DNA from: Sipunculus nudus
Taxonomy: Eukaryota; Annelida; Sipuncula; Golfingiida; Sipunculidae
DNA: 64,000 nucleotides
Direction: 5' to 3'
Assembly (NCBI GenBank): GCA_026874595.1
Contig: CM049318.1
Location: 17,844,241-17,908,240 of the forward strand
The notes under the pieces were generated by a model. It made no database searches, was not told where the DNA came from, and was given only the letters and a program-made list of their open reading frames with translations. How positions within the stretch are numbered: the first letter of the stretch is position 1; the number at the start of each line of letters is the position of its first letter. The position numbers and the translations under genes were made by a program. This document shows, piece after piece, positions 43,795-54,575 of this stretch.

Positions 43795-45169
43795 CAGTAC
43801 GACGCAGATCGATACGACGCATGTGTTTTTAGAACACCCTCAGAGCCGCAGCTCAATCAGACGCGGCTCATTGCTCATGCCTAGAACGTCCTCAAAGACG
43901 TAGCCCAGTACGACGCGGTTCAGTGCTTATGGTTGTGTAAACGCACCACGAAGCGCGTCGGGCAAGCTATATCCTGCTCTTGATTTAATCAAGTTATACT
44001 CGTTGTTCGTTAGTTAATAGAATATAACACTGTAGTTTATTAACTTGCATAATTTATTCATATTTGACTTGAAATTAACTGGGTTTTTTTAAATATACCC
44101 AGAAAACGGGTATTATCGTTTATGGAATTAATATAATGAAGGCATAATACTCCATGCAACGAATATAAAATATGCTGTTTCTAGATAAGTAACATGGACA
44201 CCTAAATTCGGAAAGAATTAAAACTGATGCAAAACGTGTTGAAACATGTGGGCCAGAATCTGAAAATACAGAGACAATTACGAGAGAGATGCAATCAAAC
44301 TGGACGACTTTAGGTGTGGACGACTTCGGCCGGGACGGCTTTCCGAATAGAAGACATTTTGAATGGATGACAATTTACCCGAGTATTTAATAAGGAGTTA
44401 AAATGTTTTTGATTGGCCAACTATTATTAAATGAAAATGTTTCATATTTTTGTGTGTGTGCAAAATTCCAGTTATTTTCAAACACGTTTGGGTATGGTTA
44501 TGGTCGGCCTCTGACTAACAGCCGACCTTGTGGGATGACGCGACTGATGGGTGGCCTGCTTTTGACAGACGTATTGCCGCGGTGGATTGCGGAATAGATA
44601 TAAATTGTACCAATAAAGATTCTACCACAATTGTGTGTGTTTTTTGTGCATGTGTATGTTTGCGTGTTTAAACTGCCGGTCGATGCATTGTGCTTAATAG
44701 TTAACGGCGACAAATTCCCGTTTCTGGACTACACATTTACTTAAACTTTGTATATTTAAAAAGGGAATGTATACCGACAGAATTAGTTATGGTATACACT
44801 TTCCATATTCAAGTCCTTGATTTCATGCATAGTTTGTTTGATAAAATAATTCCTTGTTGCGGTAGATATTTTCATGAAGCGAAATTTAATATAGTAAATA
44901 AAAATGAACCATTATACCATATGAACATACCAATGTTCATATGTGTTAAGAGGGACAACATGTACCGTTCAAGCTTAATTTTTTATATTAATTAAATATG
45001 AAACAATATCACTGGTAGTGTCACCATTCCCTTTGGTTTGTGATCAAAGACTATTTGTCTCCTTGATGAGATAAATTTGTATTAACAATAACTATTGACT
45101 TCCCAGTCCCTAGGTCTCCGCTAATTAAGCAGATCCATAATCAACCCACCGTAATGCTAACATAAAGTC

Positions 45170-45600
45170 GGACAGAACGGTTGGCAGAAAGAATGAGAGA
45201 AAAGGAAAACAAGAATAAGTAATGATAGTAAGAACGAAAGAAGGAAAATGATAAATTATGGATAGGCAAATTTAAAGGAGAGATTGACTTGGAAAGAAAG
45301 AGAAAAGGAGAATGAACGGGAGATAGATGGATAAACAAAAAAAGAGAAGGGCGGAATGGAAAAAGGGGAGAAAAGGAGCGAGGAAGAAAGAAGGATGAAA
45401 AGAAAGAGTAAGAAAAGTTAAAAACACAGAAAAAATATGAATAAGGAAAAAGAGTAAGAACAGTAAAAATACATATAAAGATGGATAAACAAGAAAAAAT
45501 TGGGGAAAATTGCGATTAAAAGAGAAAGAAAGAAACAATTAAGAAAATATGTCGTGCGTGCTCATCCAATAGAGAGAGAGAGAGAACAATTAATATGAAA
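45170..45600 (+). repeat. Polypurine (GA-rich) tract, ~430 bp
   Basis: Almost pure A/G on the + strand with short gaag, gaaaga and aagga motifs and a (GA)n near 45571. It makes long but meaningless pyrimidine-coded frames (Phe, Leu, Ser) on the minus strand. Confidence 0.85.
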
Positions 45601-46579
45601 AGTGAATGATTTTTTGGATTGAAAGAGAAAATTACACTATAATAATAATGAAAATGCAACTATATATGTTCGAATGGCTATATGTCTTATTTCACTGGAC
45701 ATATTGGACCAACCAATCTAGATATATCATTGACCGATGTTCTATTCCATCATAACATTTTCGAAGAACGACATTCTGTCCATAAAATGACTCCTCCTTG
45801 GTCAAGACTGAATATACTCATTCTTGAACCACGCTTTCTCAAATTTACATGTAAGAGGATAATTTGATGTTTGCTTAATTTATTTTAAAATTTGAATAAA
45901 TGACCTTGATAGTGTACTGGTTCCACAGAATACAGCATAATATCGGTAATAATACCTTAACCACATGGTATATATATCCGCTTTATGATCTCTGTTTCAT
46001 TTTTTTTTGTTATAACATTACTCTTTTACGGCTCAGATCAGCATGCACTTCTGCTCTTTCGCGGAATTTATTTGACTTTAAATATGAATAAAATTTGTAT
46101 AATTTTATCAAATGTAATTGAGCTTAGTCACATAGTTATATATTTTTTATATATTAGCATTTGAATCATACTTTTAAATGCCCCTGATATTTGAAATGGT
46201 AAAATACAATATGCACATTGTTGATAAAAAAAACAGGGCCTTGAATGCTCATTATAATTCTAAAAATTATTGATCAGTCCAGAGTAAAAAGGTTATAATA
46301 ATATCTACCATTATCATAACATGGATAAGGCCAATAAATTTTGCCATGCACAGCAAAAAGCGACACGATTCATGCTTTTGTATATGGCACCTATGTGCAT
46401 CGACAAACCTAAAAAAAATAGCTCTTAATGGTAGCGGTTACGGAGAAATTTCAAAATTTAGTTTCAGAAATTTTTTACCGTGTTTGGTTCAAAATTATCT
46501 TAAACACTATGAGGGAATCACATTAAACTGTCTTTCAAGATGTCTTTGACGTATTTCTTTTTTTTTAACTGATGAATAC

Positions 46580-46642
<63 letters not shown>
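46580..46642. repeat. (TA)n microsatellite
   Basis: About 31 units. Confidence 0.97.
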
Positions 46643-46646
<4 letters not shown>

Positions 46647-46923
46647 ATATATATAATATATATATTAAAGTTTAACATGCTATATATTAACATTGGTAAC
46701 CATTACGTTATTTGAGCGATAACAGTCGAATTAATAGAAAATAGGCTCTGTTAGCCATAATAATTTCATGGAATCAACTTGTTATTAAGCTATCGTCTCT
46801 GGTTATCTTTTAGAAATGTACTTTTTTCCTCTTTTAATCGAGGTTTGTTAATGATTTACTAAAAATATAACATTCTTGTTTCATTTATAAATTTTCCCTT
46901 CTCCTTCATTCTCTGTCTTTCTG

Positions 46924-46927
<4 letters not shown>

Positions 46928-46968
<41 letters not shown>
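46928..46968. repeat. (CT)n microsatellite
   Basis: About 20 CT units, followed by (AATA)n at 46969-46989. Confidence 0.95.
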
Positions 46969-46971
<3 letters not shown>

Positions 46972-48031
46972 AAATAAATAAATAAATAATTTTTTTATGG
47001 ATCTGCTCAGTTAGCTCAAGCAGCGAATACACCATGCAATTTAAGTCATTGTTATTGCAGGACTTATCTCATAAATGGTCTAACAAAGACCGTAGGGGGC
47101 CTTCGATCCTAAGTAAATCAGTGGTAAATTTGTAGAATATGTCAGGTTTTATAGCGTTTATAAATTAAAATACGTCCACGCGTGTTTTTTTTCACGTTAT
47201 ATTTTTCATTTGAGGAAACAAATTAACAATTATATGTGCCCCCCCCCCCCCCGAAAATAACAGACATACGTGTTAAATTATAAAATAGTTTAATGTGTAT
47301 TTTCCTAGCTTGTTTCTTTTTGCCAGGGCTCACGTACAAAGATCTGTTCAATCTATACACAATCAGTGATCAATTAATCACACACCTGTATCTTCACGAA
47401 CGTATATGTGAAACATCGTCAAGCCGAAACGTCGTCAAACCCGAAATCGTCCAGCTCGAATTTTATCCTGTCATAATCAGGCATGTCAGTTTTAGGCAAA
47501 ATCAATTATATTTCGTTTGTTTGGCATATTTTAGGTGATTAATTTTTTTAGGTGATTTTTTTTTAGGTGATTAATTTATAAAACATAAAATATTCCCCCA
47601 TACGTGGATATATTGTATGACCGCGCGTACTTGTTTGAAATAGCGGGTCAATGATGCATGACTATCAGAAGCTATTGTAATACTGATATGAAAACATCGG
47701 TATCCGGACAGTTTTTGTTTTTTTTTTTTGTTTTTTTTTTTGCCTTTTTTCATACATTTCATACACCTACAAGTTTTAAAGAATTGTTAAAGCATAGTTT
47801 TACAAACGTTTATACTATTGAATTGAACCTCTGTATCTTCCTAATGGACAGGCGATACACGCCCTGCCCGGGTTACGTCTAGCCGGGCTACGTCTCAACG
47901 GGCGCCGCCGTGGTTTTCTGGGCGGCGCGTCTCAGCGAGCCGCGTCGTAACGAGCAGTGACAACAGCCATACGTCCTATCGAGATGCGTCGCACTGAGAT
48001 GACACCCATTTCACTTACACAAACACAAAGG

Positions 48032-48333
48032 TTATTCTTCAACGTATCGTTTGGATTTCACAACACGACGACCATAACGAATGGTATCACATTCAATCAG
48101 ATTCTGCTGCTTCATTTGCTCTTCCTGCTTACTGCGTGGTATATCCGGCTCTATCACTCGTGTTTCACTTGAATCACGAAAATTCTGGTCTTGTAAATGC
48201 ACCTGTGCTGCTATATCTGTGTTGTTGGAAAGAAAACTGACCAGCTCACTTTAACTGACTCCGATTACGTCGAATCTATTACCCAAATTAAGCAAATAAG
48301 AGCGCGATGCTATCTCACGTATTGCAAGAGCAC
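48032..48333 (-). pseudogene. Ty3/gypsy pol C-terminal fragment
   Basis: Minus strand from the hAT junction reads STRALAIREIASRSYLL, and a later frame gives RYGRRVVKSKRYVEE then TAA at 48034-48032, typical of the variable tail and basic end of gypsy polyproteins. There is an internal stop. It continues the integrase piece at 52998-53545 once the hAT insertion is set aside. Confidence 0.6.
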
Positions 48334-48341
48334 GTGTGGAC
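48334..48341. repeat. hAT target site duplication, left copy
   Basis: gtgtggac, matching atctggac (52990-52997) at 6 of 8 positions. 8 bp is the expected length for hAT elements. Confidence 0.7.
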
Positions 48342-48610
48342 CAGAGTTGGGTTCAAAAGTACTCGTACTCATAGTACTCGTACTCATGATTACTTTTTAA
48401 GTACTAAGAACTCGTACTCGAGTACTTTTTAAAATTACAAAAGTACTCGTACTTTTACTCGAGTACTTTGAAAGTACTCGGTATTCATATGAGTACTTTA
48501 TGAGTACTTATGTGAATATCAAATTTCATTACAATTTCTGAATAAACTTTCATCTAAATTTATAACTGTTATAGTTTATTATAGTATATAATAGCAAGAT
48601 ATTATATATT

Positions 48611-48613
<3 letters not shown>

Positions 48614-48665
<52 letters not shown>
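48614..48665. repeat. (TA)n microsatellite
   Basis: About 25 units in the left subterminal part of the hAT element. Confidence 0.97.
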
Positions 48666-48668
<3 letters not shown>

Positions 48669-49103
48669 TTATAACAGTTCTTATAGTAATATGTTATATA
48701 TAAAGATTGGCTCCATTATTCAATTTATTTCAGTCTGCAAACATTGGTTCAATAATTGATCAATTAGTGAAAGAAGCTGTTGATAGCCAAGTTCTATAGT
48801 TGATTTGATACCCTTGTCAAACAAAGGAACAACTATTAACTCCTCTTATTAGGTGACAGTTTGCATCAAGTAAGGCAGTGATTACTTAGGTGATTGACTA
48901 AGATTGAGTTGTTTTGCTCAACCAAGGAAGGTTAAACAGGTGATCTACTCAAACGGAGTTGTTTGGATAATTTTATTGGTTAACTAAGGAAGGATAAAGT
49001 TAGATAATTTACTCAGACTGAGTTGTTTGGTTAAATTGTTTGCACAGCTCAGGATGGTTAACATCTGGCATATGATTCAGCTGCCAGATGTCAGTTAGTG
49101 AAT

Positions 49104-49264
49104 ATGGATTCCATCTCTCAAGAAGTCATCCGCTCACTTGTATGGGATCACTTTGTCAAGGTGCCACCCGACCCTGACGGATCATCTCAAGCAAAGTGCA
49201 ATCACTGCAATAAGTCATTCCGGACTGGTTCTGCCAATACCACCTCAAACCTAAGGAAGCATAG
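49104..49264 (+). pseudogene. hAT transposase exon 1, BED zinc finger
   Basis: Starts ATG at 49104. It has VWDHFVKV, then A-K-C-N-H-C, then TSNLRKH: the W-x-HF, C-x2-C and L-x2-H pattern of a BED finger. It ends cat-ag/gtaggt, a good donor, so the gene had introns. Confidence 0.8.
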
Positions 49265-50443
49265 GTAGGTGCTCTTTTTTAAGTCACGACATTGTGTAAA
49301 CAAAATACACTCATAATACAATACCAGTTAAGTACCCGCTGCATGCGTTAGCTTCGTATATGATGCAAATATACTTCTGGCCTATGTTGTAATCACGGTT
49401 AGGTCTATTAGGCAATTACATGTGTTCTATTTCTATTATCCATCTGTTACTGTAGATAAAACGTTTACAGCATTTTCCCATCGATTACTACTACTACTAC
49501 TATTACCATAACGTGGCTTCTATAACTAATACCATTACTTCTATTTATTACAAAATATAAATTGAACTCCTTATTTATTAATTCGTTCGTGCAATTCATG
49601 AGTACAGCATTATATATTTCTAGCAAGATCAGTGTTCAATAAAACATTAAATCAGAAAAGTTATATTAAGTAATATTTTAGATATATTGTAAATATCGAA
49701 AGAACCCAAAATAAAAAAAGTTAAGGTTAGTCACAATTCAATACAATTAAATATTATCCAAACCGGTTTAACATAACTTAAACTCAGCGGTGCTCCGGGG
49801 CCTGGGCTAGGTGCAAGTGCCCAAGCCAAGCTTGAATTGATTTATTCATGTAACAAAATGTGATTGTACATACTGTGTAGGCCCACAAAAGAATTCTCCA
49901 ATGTTAAATGACCAAGCCTACTTGATAAATCTTCAGGGAGATCCAGGGGATAACCTCAAGCCAAAGCCAGCTGTCCAGTGCCCACTTGACCATGACATCA
50001 CCTAGCATTAACTAATCACACTACACTTGGCCCTTAACTGTACTCTATATCATCCTAATCAAACACACTCGATTGAGTCCAATAATAAGATGTGTCAGCT
50101 TAGGCTTGTAACAATAGCTATTATTCTATTATTTAGGGTATTATTACTATAGTCCATTTCAACTAAGTCAGTCGATGTAATATTCTATCAAGATTACATA
50201 TTACTTTCGCCTCATTCCTATATAATATATTACTGATGTTACTGTTGAGAATACTCATAAATTGTTACACATGATTAATGACACGGTCAATCTGTCAGTA
50301 AAGTTGTTTACTATTTTCACATATTTCGGCTGTCAGTAAATATCTTTAATATTATATAAATATTATTGATATTATATTAACAATATCATATCGTTGTTAT
50401 CATTGTTATCATTATTGTTACAATTGTTATATTGTTATATAGA
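49265..50443 (+). other. hAT transposase intron 1
   Basis: 1.18 kb between a gtaggt donor and an atatag acceptor. AT-rich, with a (TAC)n stretch near 49488. No other feature. Confidence 0.6.
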
Positions 50444-50636
50444 AAAATACCAAAAAGATGGGCCCAAATGATCCTCTAAAGATAGAGATGGATGAATCTA
50501 TAACAAATATCTTCACAAACAATCCATACATCCAACACTCCTCGCTTGATTCACTTGAATTCCGCCATACACTTCAGATTGGGCTTCCAGGCTACATCCC
50601 ACCAACCAGAAGACAGCAGAAAGCAGCAGACAAATG
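50444..50636 (+). pseudogene. hAT transposase exon 2 (broken)
   Basis: After the acceptor ttgttatatag, a frame runs SLEFRHTLQIGLPGYIPPTR to TGA at 50634-50636. A shifted frame then continues (IADWKLNAVMLACK) up to the LTR insertion point. The IPPTRR motif is typical of the segment between BED finger and catalytic core. Confidence 0.65.
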
Positions 50637-50700
50637 AAGTCGTTCCTTGGTGTCAGTGCGCATAGCAGACTGGAAACTCAATGCTGTCATGTTAGCCTGT

Positions 50701-50704
50701 AAGC
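50701..50704. repeat. LTR target duplication AAGC, left copy
   Basis: aagc directly before TGTTAC; repeated at 51323-51326 directly after ATAACA. Confidence 0.7.
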
Positions 50705-51322
50705 TGTTACGAAACCTAATATAGACAGATCACGTATGCGTGATGAACACAAATTTTGTAATGGATATAAAAAAATCAGATTCAGTAACACAAGGCAGTG
50801 TAAAATGTCTAGGGGAATGAATAAAGAAGTCAGTGTTATTTTAACAAATAACCATAATTTATTCTTAAAACAACCCTAACATTACAATACACTAAATCAA
50901 TACAATTATACAGTAAAACAGCGGCATAACAACAAATCAATAAAACCACACCAAAAAAAATTTTTAAATGTGCACAGTACCTGGATACCAACACCGTCAC
51001 AGCGATAAGTTCTGGAAAACTCCTCTGCTCTCTGCCCCCGGTTCTAAAACACACACCCTTTATATACTCTTCACCCCAAGCCGAGAATTTTCCACGTCGA
51101 GAACATTCGAAGAATAATACATTATACACGGTAAGTACGCGTCACAGGAATTCTCTAGAAAAAAAATCGCTGTCTGTATCTCTACATACCAGGGTCATCA
51201 CGTGACCTCGGCCAGGCGTGAAACCCCCCAGCCAGCATGTTCAACCAGTACGGATTAAACATAAAGTGCAACAACAACACGAGTTACGCCCGTGTCACAC
51301 AATAAAAGGAGCACCTATAACA
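50705..51322 (-). mobile_element. Solo LTR inserted in the hAT transposase
   Basis: 618 bp with inverted TGTTAC...ATAACA ends and a 4-bp AAGC duplication. On the minus strand it has a TATA box (TATATAAAGG, 51066-51057) and an AATAAA about 200 bp downstream (50863-50858). No coding or primer-binding site on either side, so it is a solo LTR. The transposase frame continues across when the LTR and one AAGC are ignored, confirming the ends. Confidence 0.75.
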
Positions 51323-52411
51323 AAGCGCATCAGAGGTCGCCACACAGCTGAACGTATTCTCGAGGAATACCATTCCATTATCTCGAGATTTGATCTGGAA
51401 GACAAGGTAAGTTACATTGTCAATGACAACGCATCCAAAATGAAGTGCACATTTCGGGTTAGATTGGCTCAAGAAATTGAAAATAAATCACACGTTACAA
51501 ACACTGAAACCGAGGAAGACACAGACAAAGCAGACAGCAGCAGTGATAAAAGTGATGGTGAGACAGAAGACGAAACCCTTCCACCGATGAAGCGGATCCC
51601 CTGGCCTATCTTCCTAAACATGAATCATGCTTCTGTCACACAGACCAACCTGTCATCTTGAAATCATTCAAGCAGTGCCAACAGCTCTCTACCAGCATTG
51701 ACAAGTGCAAGAGCATCGCAACATTTGTGCACAAGTCAACTATTGCAGCAGAAAAATTGGAGAATGAGACACGCCTATTAACAGCCAACACAACCCGCTG
51801 GTATTCCAGTTTTTACTGTGTGAAGTCAGTCCTAAAAGGTCACTTCATCATTAGTGGTGCCTGCCATTAACTCCCTGAAAGATCACATCAACAACTTTCG
51901 AACATAACACAACGACAAATTTCTCAGTGTGCTCAGGAATTCCATGCAAAAAAAATTGCACAAGTGCTAAGAAGACCAAGCTTATCGCTGTGCCACCTTG
52001 ATGGACCCATGTTTCAAATCGTATGCCTTTGTTTTTGAGGAAGAGGTAATAACAGTCAAACAAGAGATTACAGAACTTGCCAAAACCTCAAGCATCACAC
52101 CAGAAACATCAGATGAGACCAGGAGCCCACCCAAGAAAAAAAGGAGGTTTTTCGCATTCAAACAGCAAAAACCTAGAAGGATCCCGCCAGTGTCTGCAGA
52201 AATTTCTTCGTACTTGGCGGAGCCGATACTGGAAGATACACCAGACCCGCTTGATTTTGGAAAATGGCTGAGGGTCGTTTTCCGTTCCTAGCAAATCTTG
52301 CTAAGAAATACCTAGCGCTGACCGCCTCATCTGCTCCAGTGGAGAGAGTTTTTAGTGTTTCTGGGAAGATTCTCAGACCTGTCAGGGCAAAAAATGAGCA
52401 ATCAAACCTGT
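51323..52411 (+). pseudogene. hAT transposase, catalytic and C-terminal part
   Basis: After the LTR: IRGRHTAERI, then SYIVNDNASKMK (conserved D in a DNA-x-NM-like block), then an acidic stretch. A frame change near 51655 gives TANTTRWYSSFY (the TRW-x-S motif). A further shift near 52262 gives LAKKYLALTASSAPVERVFS, the hAT dimerisation segment, then G-K-I-L-R-P-x-R and a stop (52409-52411). Frameshifts and stops make it inactive. Confidence 0.8.
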
Positions 52412-52989
52412 GATACTCAGATGTTACTAAAATGCAACTGTCATATATAATTTGTAATACTTTGATATGTACACATGAGTATATATACCGGTAGCCATTT
52501 TGTTTTAGTTTCTGAACATTTCCACCAGTATTTTGAATTTGCATAATAAATCATTATATTTTGTCATGGACCATAATTATATTTTTGAGAACAAACGAAA
52601 CCAGATGTTTCTTCAATGTAACCATCTACCATAATCAGTTAATGCTTTGATATATTTTCAAGTGTATCTGACCTGTTTAAATGCCCTAGAGCATGCATTT
52701 CGCTTCAGTATTTTAATTAAGCACAACACAGTATGGTGTATATTTTATAGTTTGTCCTGAATTTTTATTAAAAAAAAATGCTGTAACTTTATGAGTCTGT
52801 ATTAACTTAATAACCTCATTAAATAAGTTTTGTTACAAAAAGTACTCATTAAAGTACTCATGAGTACATTTCGAATACTTGGTACTCGTACTCGAGTACT
52901 TTTTAAAATTGTAAAAGTACATGTACTTTTACTAGAGTACTTTTAAAGTACTCAGTATTCGTACTCGAGTACTTTTGGACCCAACTCTG

Positions 52990-52997
52990 ATCTGGAC
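52990..52997. repeat. hAT target site duplication, right copy
   Basis: atctggac; see left copy at 48334-48341. Confidence 0.7.
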
Positions 52998-53545
52998 CAT
53001 ATACCCGTTTCGCTATTCTGAATCACAACCATATCACCTGCTTGAAATGATGACAATGCTTTCGACATCCTGTCATTCTGGATTTTCTGTTTGTTTCTCA
53101 TTCTTTCCTCTACATTATTCTCAGTTTTGTTACGTTACCTTCGATAACTGCGGATGATCTCGTAAGGTACTCCTTAAACGTTTTTTTCATTAACATCTAA
53201 GCAGGCAACTGACGAATATATACTGGTGTAAACCTGTATGCTAATAACTCTTTATAGAAATTTTCACCACTATCCTGGGCTTTTGGGTATATTTGTAACA
53301 GTTTTAATAAAACTATCTACCAAGCCATTAGACTTGCAGCTTGGGGTAATGGGGGCTTGAATTGGTGTTTTGAGTCCCGAGTCAATTGTAAACATTTGAA
53401 AATCTAAACACGCATGCTGTGGACCACTGTCGCTAACTAGCATATCTGATATCCCATGTCTAGCAAAGATGGACTCCAGGGCCACAGTCACAGCTTAAAT
53501 TACTAGTTCTTGATACCAGTTTGATTACATCGGATATGTGGAATA
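52998..53545 (-). pseudogene. Ty3/gypsy integrase fragment
   Basis: The minus frame 53491-53270 reads ALESIFARHGISDMLVSDSG, then PQHACLDF and SNGLVDSFIKT: the second catalytic Asp is present, but the Glu of the SNG-x2-E motif is Asp. Below it, LLAYRFTP and a basic segment continue towards 52998. A 5' piece (SDVIKLVSRTSN) is in another frame up to about 53545. Old and inactive; split from its C-terminus by the hAT element. Confidence 0.8.
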
Positions 53546-53552
53546 ATACTAA

Positions 53553-53860
53553 GGCCAAAAAAAATAAAAGGTATGGTTCTCAGGCACCGCCCGCTTTAAT
53601 TTAAACCCCCCGCATCAAACATTTTTATTTTGGTTTTCATCCTACTAGAAGATAAAATAATACAATTTTGATACGATTTTCTTTGTAACGTAGTGTTTTT
53701 ACCTGTTTAGCAGAAAAAAAGTGTTATTCTCATGCTTTCCTCTGATCATGTGTCATTTTTATTGAAATATACAAAAAAGGTGAAAAAATAAAATACCGCC
53801 CGCCCGCATTGGTTTCTGAACAAAAGTGCCTGAGAACCATACCTTTTTATTCTTTTGGCC
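53553..53860. mobile_element. Harbinger-type MITE, 308 bp
   Basis: Inverted ends GGCCAAAA...TTTTGGCC with about 35 bp of near-perfect pairing (ggtatggttctcaggcac on the left). The element is flanked by TAA on both sides (53550-53552 and 53861-53863), the TWA duplication of PIF/Harbinger. No coding. It sits just upstream (minus sense) of the gypsy integrase piece. Confidence 0.85.
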
Positions 53861-54155
53861 TAAGACACAAAAAGTTAGATCTTGCCTTCTTATGTAAGTT
53901 AATTTGATCCTTCCTTCTGGTGGCTGTGATGTTGAGTCTTTTACTCCCCCCCCCCCCCCCCGAAAAAAATCTAAGATCGGATCACCGCTTTACCCGGCCC
54001 TAATTCAAATAGCGTGTCAATCTCAATGAATGAATTATATTAGATTATATATTTTATTAGTATGGTACTTTAAATGCTTTGTTTTTATGCGGTATTTATA
54101 ATAACATTATATCATTAGTTTTTTTTATATTTGCTATTAATTCTATATGTCTACA

Positions 54156-54575
54156 TCATTTCAACAAGTATAATAAGTATATTTGTAAAATCATTATTCT
54201 TGTATACCTGTAATCCCTTAAAATGCACGTAATAAAAAATTCCTTTGGGTAATTATATGCTTTTGTCAACTTTAATGCGAACGGATATAATATTAAGGGG
54301 GAAAAAGAATGTGACACGAAACCTGTGTTTTGTAGAGGAGCTCTAATTTCGACCAGTCTCAGGTCCGTATACGGCCTGTCATTATAATGACGGATGCCCG
54401 ATCTTTTGTTTATTCTCTTAAAATAATCATAATTAATGTGTGACATTAGTGCTAATTCTTTTGTCATAGGTTCATAACTATACAAATATGAGGTGTTACT
54501 GGGGTCCGCCATAATTGAACAGTCCTCAAAATTAAAACATCTGGAGTCAGTCTTCACGAAAATATTCGTGTACAC
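54156..54575 (-). other. Unassigned open frame, 139 codons
   Basis: Long for such AT-rich DNA. Includes the segment MADPSNTSYLYSYEP and a Tyr/Arg-rich middle. No signal peptide, no motif I recognise, and no splice or promoter support. It may be a chance frame or a mobile-element scrap. Confidence 0.2.

Larger units (their letters stand above)
43795..47995. mobile_element. Candidate 4.2-kb element with nested inverted GACG-rich arms
   Basis: Outer arms: 43795-43970 carries tacgacgc, gacgcggctc and gacgtagccc motifs, and the reverse complement of 47862-47995 carries the same motifs. Inner arms: 44300-44345 (ctggacgactt, ggacgacttcgg, gacggcttt) pairs with the reverse complement of 47408-47456 (ctggacgattt, gacgacgtttcgg, gacgatgttt). 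Both pairs nest symmetrically. Between them are AT-rich sequence, a purine-rich tract and microsatellites; no protein found. Confidence 0.5.
48342..52989 (+). mobile_element. hAT-superfamily DNA transposon, decayed, 4.65 kb
   Basis: The ends are inverted: cagagttgggttcaaaagta on the left, and on the right a sequence ending tacttttggacccaactctg. This is the CAGRG-type end of hAT elements, with an 8-bp target duplication. Both ends are packed with agtactcg/cgagtact motifs. The transposase is on the + strand: BED finger (49104-49264), spliced second exon, DDE-region pieces, and the C-terminal dimerisation segment. A solo LTR interrupts it at 50705-51322. Confidence 0.85.

Noticed and set aside
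45141-45538. Minus-strand frames rich in Phe, Leu and Ser resembling membrane proteins
   Set aside because: They are the pyrimidine reading of the polypurine tract.
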